Assembly: GCA_016791475.1 (NCBI GenBank)
Contig: JAEUWI010000059.1
Coordinates: 1 to 42,884 of the forward strand
DNA length: 42,884 nucleotides
Source: Candidatus Hydrogenedentota bacterium
Lineage (GTDB): Bacteria > Hydrogenedentota > Hydrogenedentia > Hydrogenedentales > JAEUWI01
Direction: 5' to 3'
The position numbers were made by a program, and so were the translations under genes. The notes beneath the pieces were generated by a model. The model made no database searches. It saw only the letters and a list, made by a program, of their open reading frames with translations, and was not told the origin of the DNA. Shown piece after piece: positions 24,807-32,534 of this stretch (position 1 is the first letter of the stretch; every line of letters starts with the position of its first letter).

Positions 24807-24822
24807 GCCGCCCCCCGGCGGC
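24807..24822. promoter_or_regulatory. GC-rich inverted repeat between divergent promoters
   Basis: GCCGCC (24807-24812) and GGCGGC (24817-24822) flank a CCCC loop. The repeat sits between the HD-GYP promoter and the exopolysaccharide operon promoter, 24 bp upstream of the latter's -35 box, where an operator for coordinate control could be. No regulator can be named. Confidence 0.3.
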
Positions 24823-24845
24823 GGTGGCCCTTCTGCGGTAATTGA

Positions 24846-24874
24846 TTGACAGTATTGAGCGGTTTCGTTATTAT
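24846..24874 (+). promoter_or_regulatory. Strong sigma-70-type promoter of the exopolysaccharide operon
   Basis: TTGACA (24846-24851), exactly 17 bp, TATTAT (24869-24874). It precedes a leader of about 275 nt before the ATG of the ExeA-like ATPase at 25157. The leader (24881-25156) holds a small hairpin CCACA-GGGT-TGTGG (24996-25009) and no convincing gene. It did not match the c-di-GMP riboswitch consensus by eye. Confidence 0.75.
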
Positions 24875-25156
24875 TAGGGTCGCTGAGACAGGTTACAATA
24901 GCCCGTAAAGCACTTGGTGCCTGCGGAGATCCCGCGCCGTTGAACTGGTGTGTTTAGCGCGGTGTTCTCGGTTTTTCCCGGCACAGGGCGCCTGGCCACA
25001 GGGTTGTGGAGGTGACTCGACCGGAGAAACGCAGAAAATCAGATGTGCTCACACGTCGCCCGCACACGGATGTAGGTGCGGCGTGGTCGCAACCAACAAT
25101 GGATGTGGTTGGGATGGACTGGCGCCAGAGCATCGCTAGAATTAGGCAACGTGCGC

Positions 25157-26185
25157 ATGGATGATTCGCAATCGTATCTGGGGCTTCTGGGCCTGCGCGA
25201 GCAACCTTTTGCTCCCACGGCAGACCCGGTCTATTTCTATGCCACGCGCGCGCACAAGGAGTGCCTCTTCCGCCTTTGGAACGGGATTGACGCGAGCCAT
25301 GGCATTGCGGTCGTTCTGGGGAACTATGGCACGGGCAAGACGACGCTGCTGCGCAAGCTGATCACGGGTATGGCGGCGGAGCCGGAGCGTTATCAGACGG
25401 CGGTGGTGGGTTCGCCGATTCCTTCGTGGACCAGTTTTGCGTTGCTGGAGGCGATCGTGGCCCAGTTTGGCCTTCGCCCGGCGGAGCATTCTTTTGTCTC
25501 CCATATGGAGGCGCTGAACCAGCACCTGCTTGAAAACCGCCACCGCATCTGCACGCTGATCATCGACGACGCGCAGAATCTGAACAAGCGCGGCCAGCTT
25601 GAACTACTCCGGCTGGTGCAAAATCTTGAGACGCAGCAGCAGAAGCTCCTTAATCTGGTGTTTTTCGCCCAGTTGGAGTGGATGCAGGTGCTCCGGGCCG
25701 CGCCGAATTTCGAGCAGCGCATCAACCTGACCTATACCCTGGAGCCCATCCAGTTTGAAGAGATGCGGCTGTTTATCGATTTTCGCCTGCACCAGGCGGG
25801 CGCACAACCGGGGCTTGGCCCGTCCTTCGAAGAGGGCGCCCTGCGTGCGATTCACGCCTATGCGGAGGGAAGCCCCCGGGTCATCGTTACCCTCTGCCGC
25901 AACTCTCTGCTGCTCGCGGCACAACTGAAGACCCGGCAGATTACGCCGGATATCGTGCTCCACACCATCGAGAAAACCACCTTGCCCGATGCGGAGAAGC
26001 GCGCACGGGCGGCCCAGGCCGCGGGCATGGCGCCGCCGCCACGAGTCGTCGCGCCCGCCGTGACGGCGGCGGGACTGGTGCGTGAGCCGGTGGCGCGGGA
26101 GCAGCAGTCCCGGGACCGCCGCGCGGCGGACCTGCTGCTGCGATCGGCCCGGGATCGCCAGGGCCAGGGATCGGGGGGCCTATGA
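25157..26185 (+). CDS. ExeA/GspA-like AAA ATPase of the polysaccharide operon
   Basis: A 342-residue AAA+ ATPase starting at MDDSQSYLGLLGLREQPF; a longer frame back to 25076 is low quality. The opening 'YxxLGLxxxPFxxTxDPxxFY' is typical of ExeA/GspA and of the XrtA/PEP-CTERM-associated ATPase (TIGR03015-like). Walker A is GNYGTGKTT (about 75-83) and Walker B is CTLIIDDAQNL (about 135-145), followed by a sensor region NLVFFAQLEW. ExeA proteins work with the bitopic ExeB to place the secretin ExeD through peptidoglycan. Here the gene overlaps by 4 bp a bitopic TPR protein and precedes a secretin, so an analogous assembly role is a reasonable inference. The C-terminal 60 residues are Arg/Ala-rich and lack the known ExeA peptidoglycan-binding domain. 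Confidence 0.85.
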   Translation: MDDSQSYLGLLGLREQPFAPTADPVYFYATRAHKECLFRLWNGIDASHGIAVVLGNYGTGKTTLLRKLITGMAAEPERYQTAVVGSPIPSWTSFALLEAIVAQFGLRPAEHSFVSHMEALNQHLLENRHRICTLIIDDAQNLNKRGQLELLRLVQNLETQQQKLLNLVFFAQLEWMQVLRAAPNFEQRINLTYTLEPIQFEEMRLFIDFRLHQAGAQPGLGPSFEEGALRAIHAYAEGSPRVIVTLCRNSLLLAAQLKTRQITPDIVLHTIEKTTLPDAEKRARAAQAAGMAPPPRVVAPAVTAAGLVREPVAREQQSRDRRAADLLLRSARDRQGQGSGGL

Positions 26186-28590
26186 GCCCAGGGGCCGATC
26201 GAGACCATCGGGACCCTTCGACCGAGGGGGACGCCTACGTGCGCCAGCAACTGGCGTCGATCGACGGCAGCCTGTTTAACGGGATGCCGGTGGATGATCG
26301 CTACGAGAGCGGCGTGCCGGAAACACAGCGCGGCAATTCCCTCGACTTTATTCAAATGACGGGACTGACCCGCCCGCCGCTGCGCCAGGCGCTTCACGGG
26401 ATTGACGGGTCGCTGGCCCACACGCCCATTTATGAAGATCTGAATCCCCAGGGTCCGCTGAGCTTCTACGAGAAGGGTGTGGCGGATGTGGATGACACCC
26501 TGAGCGGCGATTCACTGCTCGGCGGACTGCGGGACATCACGCTCGACGCGGATCTGATTCCCAATCGGAATACCGAATCCCTGGTGGTGGACGGCGGCGC
26601 CTCGCGTTCGGCGCAGGCTTTCCGCGACATCGTCGCGGGGCTCCAGCGCGTGGAGGAAAACCCCTCGGCCGACGCGCCGGTGGATGCGGAAAGCGAAGAA
26701 GCCGCGGATCTCCCGAGTGATCCGGAGGAGTATCAAGGCTCCGCGTCCGGCGCGCTGCTGGCGCTGGTGGAGGAGCTTGAGTCGGTCATGGGCGTGGAAG
26801 CCGCCGATACGGTGGAGCCGGAAGGCACCTCCGACGCGGCGAATGAGACCGATCTCGAGATCGAAGACGAAGCAACGGAGCCGGGTGAAGTGGCCCCCGA
26901 GGAGGCGCCTGAAGCCTCCGCACCCACGGCAAACCTGTCGGCGCCGGCCGCCGAGATTGACGATGACGATTTCGACGCGCTGCTGGCCTCTCTTTCGGGG
27001 CGCGCGACGGAAGCGGCTCCGGAAGAAGTCGATGTGCCTGCGGCGGAGGACGCCATCGAGGAAGAACCGGAAGAACCGGTCGCACCCGAGGCTCCCGCGC
27101 GGGAAGACGACGCACCAGCGGCCCGATCGGGGATTTCCGATGATTGGGACGCCCTGCTCGATTCCATGACGGTCCGCGGCTCAGCGCCGGCGGCTGTATC
27201 CGTGCCGGCCCCGACGGTGTCGCGCACGTCCCCGGCGAGCGGCGCCCTTGCGGAAGCGGAGCAACTGATGCAGGCGCTGGAGAAGCGCGCGCCAATCGCA
27301 CCGCCCGCCGCACCGGCGCCCCTTCCCGTCGTGGCGAAGGCTCCAGGGGCGGCATTGCCCCTTGAGCCGGCACCGCTGGAGGATTTGAGTTACGGGGGCA
27401 CACAGGCTCCCCCTACGGCCCTGGATCTCCGGATGCGCGAGCGGGCGGAAAACACGGTCCCCACGGAGGCGACCCCGACCATTGCTCCCAATCCCGACAG
27501 TGATCTGGCTTTCAACTACGACTACAGCGCCGCGCCTTCGCGCCGCCGCTCGCGCCGCCATTCACGGGTGGCCCGCAAGAGCAGAAAGATTGTCAAGGCG
27601 GTATTTTTCCTTCTATTACTCGGCGGTCTGGCGGGAACCCTCTGGACCTTCGTGATTGGCCCGATGATGCTTCAGGACGAGGACCTGACGGTCCGGGCGG
27701 AGCGGGAGTTGTCGGATCAGAACTATCTTGCGGCGTCCCATACCTATCTGCAACTGGCGTCCCGCATGGCGCCGGGAGAGAAGGGCCGCTCCGACGCGGA
27801 ATTCCGCGCCGCCCACACGCTGACCCTTGGCCCGGCGACCTCCTGGGACGAGACGCGGCAGCGCTACGAGAGCGCGCTGGCGCTTTTCAAGAAGTTTACG
27901 GAAGACTATCCCCAGCACCCCAAGCGCACCCGGGCACTGAGTATCATGGGGCGGCTGCACTACGAGCTCAAGCAATTCGAAGAAGCGATAGCCGTGCTTC
28001 GCGATCAAGTAAAACCGGCGGACGATCCGGCGGCGGCGCTGTCCATGTTGCGCTATCTTGCGCGCTCCTACAGCATGACCGGCAACTACGAACAGGCCGA
28101 GACCTCCTACCTCCAGTCGGCCACGCTGCCCGGAAACTACAGCGCGGAATCGGACTATCTGGAACTGGGAGATCTCTTCCGGCGCCGGGCCGAAGCCGCA
28201 CGGGACGGCGCGGAGCGTGAGCAGTTGAAGGAGATGGCGATGTCGTACTGGCGGAGGGCTATTCAGGTGCCGGGAATCGCCCCGAGTGATCGGAGCAATC
28301 TTGAGGAGCGCCTTCAGTGGCTCTCCTTTGCCGAGCAGACGGACGCCAACGCGACTGACGCGGTTCCCGCCGCCGAGGGCGCCCCGCCCGCGCCGGCAAC
28401 CGCGCCCGCGTCCGTCGCGCCGGCGGAGTCGGAATCGGTGGCGCCGGTGGAATCGGCCATACCGGTTCCACAGGATGAGTCCGGTCGTGCCGAAATTCCC
28501 GGGGCGGAGCTCGAAGCGCTCGTGCCCCCGGCGCCCGCCCCCGAGGCGGCCGCCGGACCGGCCGCCGCCCCGGAATTCGAAAGTCAATGA
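26182..28590 (+). CDS. Bitopic TPR protein with long acidic cytoplasmic region
   Basis: An 802-residue protein whose ATG overlaps the previous stop (ATGA). Residues 1-455 are hydrophilic, largely disordered and very acidic/Pro-Ala-rich, apart from a conserved-looking N-terminus (about 10-150). A basic stretch (RRRSRRHSRVARKSRK) precedes one transmembrane helix (about 474-496: VFFLLLLGGLAGTLWTFVIG), giving N-in/C-out topology. The periplasmic part (about 505-720) consists of TPR-like helical repeats (LAASHTYLQLASRMAPGEKG; ALFKKFTEDYPQHPKR; QAETSYLQSATLPG) followed by a Pro/Ala-rich tail. Same operon as the ExeA-like ATPase and the secretin. The topology parallels ExeB/GspB, and TPR proteins are also common in PEP-CTERM polysaccharide loci. 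Possible scaffold linking ATPase and secretin; function not proven. Confidence 0.8.
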   Translation: MSPGADRDHRDPSTEGDAYVRQQLASIDGSLFNGMPVDDRYESGVPETQRGNSLDFIQMTGLTRPPLRQALHGIDGSLAHTPIYEDLNPQGPLSFYEKGVADVDDTLSGDSLLGGLRDITLDADLIPNRNTESLVVDGGASRSAQAFRDIVAGLQRVEENPSADAPVDAESEEAADLPSDPEEYQGSASGALLALVEELESVMGVEAADTVEPEGTSDAANETDLEIEDEATEPGEVAPEEAPEASAPTANLSAPAAEIDDDDFDALLASLSGRATEAAPEEVDVPAAEDAIEEEPEEPVAPEAPAREDDAPAARSGISDDWDALLDSMTVRGSAPAAVSVPAPTVSRTSPASGALAEAEQLMQALEKRAPIAPPAAPAPLPVVAKAPGAALPLEPAPLEDLSYGGTQAPPTALDLRMRERAENTVPTEATPTIAPNPDSDLAFNYDYSAAPSRRRSRRHSRVARKSRKIVKAVFFLLLLGGLAGTLWTFVIGPMMLQDEDLTVRAERELSDQNYLAASHTYLQLASRMAPGEKGRSDAEFRAAHTLTLGPATSWDETRQRYESALALFKKFTEDYPQHPKRTRALSIMGRLHYELKQFEEAIAVLRDQVKPADDPAAALSMLRYLARSYSMTGNYEQAETSYLQSATLPGNYSAESDYLELGDLFRRRAEAARDGAEREQLKEMAMSYWRRAIQVPGIAPSDRSNLEERLQWLSFAEQTDANATDAVPAAEGAPPAPATAPASVAPAESESVAPVESAIPVPQDESGRAEIPGAELEALVPPAPAPEAAAGPAAAPEFESQ

Positions 28591-28655
28591 GAACGCCGCG
28601 GCGCCGCGCAAGGATGCGCGGGCCGACCAGGGTGTAACCCGTGGAGTAAAAAGTC

Positions 28656-30149
28656 ATGCAGATTTCCAGAGCGTTCAGAACCGCCTTCTCGCTTGTTGGC
28701 CTGTTGCTTTGCGGCGCGGCCGTGTCGCAGGAACCGGAGGCGGAAGCGAAGGCGGCGACGGGCACGGCCCTGGACGCGGGCGATCTGGTTTTTATCAACG
28801 TTCACCGGCAACCGGAGCTATCCACGACGACGCAATTGGATGCGAACGGCAACGTGGAAGTGCCCTACATCGGGAATGTATCCCTCAAAGGACTCTCGCT
28901 GGAAGAGGCGGGCGCCCGGGTATCCATGGGGCTGAAGGCGGTGCTCAAGAACCCGAAGGTGACGGTGTCCCGGAGCACGGAGGGCGAGAAGATTCCGGGG
29001 GGCTACGTGCGCACGGCTTCGATGCAGACCCAGGTGGTGCCGCTGAACAGCGCGGACGCGGAGTCGCTCCAGGCGGCGCTCTCGGGGATGTCGAGCGGTG
29101 GAGGGAGTGTGAGCTTTGATCCGAACACGAACAGCATGATCCTGACCGACGAGCCCGCGGTGGTGCAGAACATGCTGTCGGTGATCCGCGAACTGGACGA
29201 GATGAAATCCCAGATTACGCAGGTCCTGATTGAATCGAAGATTGTGGAAGTGGAGACGGCGGCGGCGAAGGAACTGGGTATCCGCTGGTTCGTGCAGGGC
29301 GACGAGGCGGCGGGCGGTTACAGCCCGGCGCCCCGCCAGGATGCGCTGCTTAACTCCATGCGCCAGTATGCGGGCGCCAACGTGAACGAGGCCCTGCAAA
29401 GCTCCACCCGCACGGGTACGGCGGGCGGGCGGCGCTTCATTGATGAAAGCAATTTTGACCGGCGCCTTCAGGTGCCGGTGCAGGTAGGCACGGCGGGACA
29501 GATGTTCTTCGGCTACATGAACAGCGGCATCGATCTGGGGGTCATGCTGGATGCGCTGGTGGCGGACGACAAGGCGGAATTGCTCGCCTCGCCCTATATC
29601 GGCACCGTGAATCACAAACCAGCCTCTATCCGGATGATCGAGGAATTCCCCTATTCGGAACTGGGCACGGCGGGATTCTCATCGGTCTCAAATACCCGCT
29701 TTCTGGAAATCGGCATCACTTTGGACGTGACGCCCCACGTGCGCCGCGACCCCGACGGTGGGCGCTATATTCTTGTCGAGCTTACGCCCGAGGTCTCCAC
29801 CGCGGTGGGTGTTTCCAACGGCGTTCCGGTCCGCGCGGTCCGCAGCAGCGACAGTCAGCGCATCGTGCGCGACGGCCAGTCCCTGGTGATTGGCGGAATT
29901 GTGATGGCGGACAACCACACGGTGATCCAGAAGCTTCCGGGCCTGGGCAACCTGCCGATTTTCGGAAATCTCTTCAAACACCAGGAGCGGAGCAAGACCA
30001 GCCGCGAGCTCATGATATTTGTGACGCCGACCATCCATGATCAGCCGGAAGATATCCAGTGGGAGCGCAGCCTGGAGTTGCAGGGCTTTGGCCACGACGA
30101 CGCGTTTCTCGCGGCGCTGGAATCTCGGGCGGAAGTGCGCAAGGAATAG
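28656..30149 (+). CDS. Fusion of Wza-type polysaccharide export domain and secretin
   Basis: A 497-residue exported protein (signal peptide about 1-24, no canonical lipobox). Residues about 36-108 form a Poly_export/Wza-like domain: GDLVFINVHRQPELS, LDANGNVEVPYIGNV, LKGLSLEEAGARV, VLKNPKVTV. After a short linker comes one secretin N-domain (about 124-186: TQVVPLNSADAESLQAAL...NSMILTDEPAVVQNM). The secretin beta-barrel domain follows (about 190-470), with VLIESKIVEVE, LLASPYIGTVNHKPA, ELTPEVS, VRDGQSLVIGGIVM and LPGLGNLPIFGNLFK...SRELMIFVTPTI, all typical of GspD/PilQ secretins. It would form a gated outer-membrane channel. It sits between the TPR protein and the Wzz/BY-kinase, so the likely cargo is exopolysaccharide. 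The domain combination is unusual: Wza itself has no secretin barrel, and secretins normally begin with N0 or AMIN domains. Confidence 0.9.
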   Translation: MQISRAFRTAFSLVGLLLCGAAVSQEPEAEAKAATGTALDAGDLVFINVHRQPELSTTTQLDANGNVEVPYIGNVSLKGLSLEEAGARVSMGLKAVLKNPKVTVSRSTEGEKIPGGYVRTASMQTQVVPLNSADAESLQAALSGMSSGGGSVSFDPNTNSMILTDEPAVVQNMLSVIRELDEMKSQITQVLIESKIVEVETAAAKELGIRWFVQGDEAAGGYSPAPRQDALLNSMRQYAGANVNEALQSSTRTGTAGGRRFIDESNFDRRLQVPVQVGTAGQMFFGYMNSGIDLGVMLDALVADDKAELLASPYIGTVNHKPASIRMIEEFPYSELGTAGFSSVSNTRFLEIGITLDVTPHVRRDPDGGRYILVELTPEVSTAVGVSNGVPVRAVRSSDSQRIVRDGQSLVIGGIVMADNHTVIQKLPGLGNLPIFGNLFKHQERSKTSRELMIFVTPTIHDQPEDIQWERSLELQGFGHDDAFLAALESRAEVRKE

Positions 30150-30152
30150 GCC

Positions 30153-32405
30153 ATGTCGAGTATTGATACGCCGATCCTTGAAGAGGGGACGCGACAGCCG
30201 AAAGAGAACCAGTTCCGGTTTCTCTGGAATATCTTTTCAGAGCGCTGGGCGCTGTTGCTTTTCAGCACGATACTCGGCGCGGTTTCCTTCGGCGGGCTTA
30301 CGTGGATGACCCACAAGACCACGCCGACCCTCTATCAGGCCACGGGCATGCTTATCATCAAGCCGACGGAGTATTCCCAGTTGGCGCCGAAGTCGGCCGG
30401 CTCGCCCACCTTGCAGGCGGCCACGCTGGTGGCCAAGACCAGCGAATCCGCGGTGGCAGAGGAAGTCGCCCGGGCGCTGATCCAGCGGGATATTGCGACC
30501 GGCGGCCCGCGCAGCGATGTGGCCACGGAAGAGGAATTCAAGGTGGAGTCGCAGCGCGTCGCCGGGAAGATCAAGTTCTCGACGAGCAAGGACAGCAAGG
30601 ATCAGATAGAGATCCACGTTCAGGGCTGCGAGAGTGCGCGGGAGGCGGAGGACATCGCGGAGTATGCGACGCGGGTGTTCATGGAGATGAACCGCCAGGT
30701 ACACATGGAGGATGTGCGGGAAAAGCACGACTTCATCAAGGAGCACATCCAAAAGCTGCGCGCGGATCTGTCGGCGGCGGAAGAAGCCCGGCTGGCCTTT
30801 AAGAAGGAGCATGGGTTCCGGGCCTATGAGACGGTGGATCAGGAACTGGCGCGGATGGAGCACGCGCTGAGCGAATCCGAATCCACCCGTGAGACGGTGA
30901 AACAGAAACTGGCGGAGTTGGACAAGGAACTGGAGCTGGCGGCGGAGCAGTTTTCCGAGTCGCTGAATCAACCGAGCGACAACATGGTGACGGGACTCTT
31001 CGCGGAGTTGGACGGGCTGCTGGAAGAAAAGATGTCGCTCAGCGCCATCTACCAGCCCACCTGGCCGCGGCTTCTGGAGCTGGAGGAGGAAATCGCCGAG
31101 ACCCAGGGCCTGATCATGGAGGCGGAGCGCCAGAAGTCGATTGGAATCCCCGGCGGCAGCGATATCTGGACGAAGCGAAAAAACATCTACCAGCAGCAGA
31201 TCGACCTGCGCCTCCAACTGACGGGGCTCGAGATCCGGGCGAACGCCATCAAGAAGGAGCGCGACGAATTGCTCCCCCAGGTGCCGGAGCTGGTGAATTT
31301 GAAGATGTCCTCCGAAGAGTTGACGCGCGAGGTGGACAATATCGAGCAGAAGCTCAATGAGGCCTCGGACAAGGAGCTGGAGATCCGGGCGAATATCGAG
31401 CACGGCCTGGGTTCGGTGGAGCGCACGGCTTCGGTGATCAGCGGGGTGCCGACGCCCGGCAAGGGCTCGGGGCGGCAGAGCTGGGTCAACTTCGCGATTG
31501 GCGGCCTGGTGGGACTGGTGCTCAGCTTTGGCCTGGCGATGATGATCGAGTTTAACGACACGTCGATTCGCAGCATCGAGGACGTGAACGAGTATATCGG
31601 CCTGGAGGTGATCGGCACGATCCCGCGGATGCGCTTCGGGCGGCCCCGGGGCGGACGCCGTCGCCGGGCGACCTATGTGAGCACGGTGGACGAGGAGCAG
31701 ATCGACTCGTGCATCGTGACGCAGCACGATCCGAAATCGCCCATCTCCGAGGCCTACCGGACCCTGCGCACGAACTTCCAGTTTGCCACGATCAAGCTCA
31801 AACCGAAAACAGTGATGGTGACCAGCGCGGTGCCGGGCGAAGGCAAGACGACGACGGCGGTGAACCTGGCGGTGACCATGGCGGATCGCGGCATGCGCGT
31901 CCTGATCGTGGACACGGACTTGCGCCGCCCCAATGTACATCGCGTGCTGCGCATGGAGCGGGGCCCGGGCCTCGCCGACGTGCTCCGCGAAGGGCTGGAT
32001 CCGAAGAGTGTCATCCGCCCCACGCGGATCGAGAACCTCTGGATTATTTCCAGCGGCCGGGTGCCTCCGAACCCTTCGGAACTCATTGGCTCCGACCACA
32101 TGGCGGCGCTCATGGGCCAGTTGGGCGACGAGTTCGATCTGGTCATCTGCGACGCGCCCTCGGTGCTGGTGGTGACCGACCCCGTGCTGCTGGCTACGCA
32201 TGTGGACACGTGCATGATGGTCGTTTCGACGAATAACGCGCGGCGCGAGACGGTGGTGCGGGCGAAGAAGCTGCTCACGACGGCGCAGGTGGACGTGGCG
32301 GGCGTGGTGGTGAACGGCCTGGAGACGACGCGTCGCCACTACTATTACTATTACTACTACTATGACGACGGTTCTCAGGGCCGGCGGAAATGGTACCACT
32401 TTTGA
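30153..32405 (+). CDS. Wzz-type chain-length regulator fused to BY-kinase
   Basis: A 750-residue inner-membrane protein, 3 bp after the secretin gene. The N-terminal Wzz domain is bounded by TM1 (about 33-52: ALLLFSTILGAVSFGGLTWM) and TM2 (about 452-472: FAIGGLVGLVLSFGLAMMI), with a long periplasmic coiled coil between (KHDFIKEHIQKLRADLSAAEE onward). The cytoplasmic bacterial tyrosine kinase domain has Walker A VPGEGKTT (560-567), Walker A' VLIVDTDLRRPN and Walker B LVICDAPS. The C-terminus contains eight consecutive tyrosines (730-737), the autophosphorylation cluster of this family. It controls polymer length and couples polymerisation (Wzy, next gene) to export. The family counterpart is GumC/Wzc/EpsB. 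All catalytic motifs look intact. Confidence 0.95.
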   Translation: MSSIDTPILEEGTRQPKENQFRFLWNIFSERWALLLFSTILGAVSFGGLTWMTHKTTPTLYQATGMLIIKPTEYSQLAPKSAGSPTLQAATLVAKTSESAVAEEVARALIQRDIATGGPRSDVATEEEFKVESQRVAGKIKFSTSKDSKDQIEIHVQGCESAREAEDIAEYATRVFMEMNRQVHMEDVREKHDFIKEHIQKLRADLSAAEEARLAFKKEHGFRAYETVDQELARMEHALSESESTRETVKQKLAELDKELELAAEQFSESLNQPSDNMVTGLFAELDGLLEEKMSLSAIYQPTWPRLLELEEEIAETQGLIMEAERQKSIGIPGGSDIWTKRKNIYQQQIDLRLQLTGLEIRANAIKKERDELLPQVPELVNLKMSSEELTREVDNIEQKLNEASDKELEIRANIEHGLGSVERTASVISGVPTPGKGSGRQSWVNFAIGGLVGLVLSFGLAMMIEFNDTSIRSIEDVNEYIGLEVIGTIPRMRFGRPRGGRRRRATYVSTVDEEQIDSCIVTQHDPKSPISEAYRTLRTNFQFATIKLKPKTVMVTSAVPGEGKTTTAVNLAVTMADRGMRVLIVDTDLRRPNVHRVLRMERGPGLADVLREGLDPKSVIRPTRIENLWIISSGRVPPNPSELIGSDHMAALMGQLGDEFDLVICDAPSVLVVTDPVLLATHVDTCMMVVSTNNARRETVVRAKKLLTTAQVDVAGVVVNGLETTRRHYYYYYYYYDDGSQGRRKWYHF

Positions 32406-32481
32406 TGTGGCGCGGGGGCCTGCCCGCCGCCACCCCGGGCTATCGAGCAACAGGTTGGCCATGCGGGCTCGGGAGTTTCCT

Positions 32482-32497
32482 GGGGCTTGAAAGCCCC
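32482..32497 (+). terminator. Hairpin between BY-kinase and Wzy genes
   Basis: GGGGCTT (32482-32488) pairs with AAGCCCC (32491-32497) around two bases, within the 129-bp gap. No U-run follows, so it more likely attenuates or stabilises the mRNA than ends it. Confidence 0.35.
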
Positions 32498-32534
32498 CGC
32501 TCCATAGTTCCGCGCCCCAGGTAGGCTGAAAACA

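Noticed and set aside
24875-25156. c-di-GMP (GEMM) riboswitch in the polysaccharide operon leader
   Set aside because: The conserved CAGGGCAAACC and GGGACGCAAAGCC-type blocks are not present; only isolated similar bases were found.
30237-32462. 741-codon open frame antisense to the Wzz/BY-kinase
   Set aside because: Arg/His/Leu-rich shadow translation without motifs; the plus strand encodes an intact BY-kinase.
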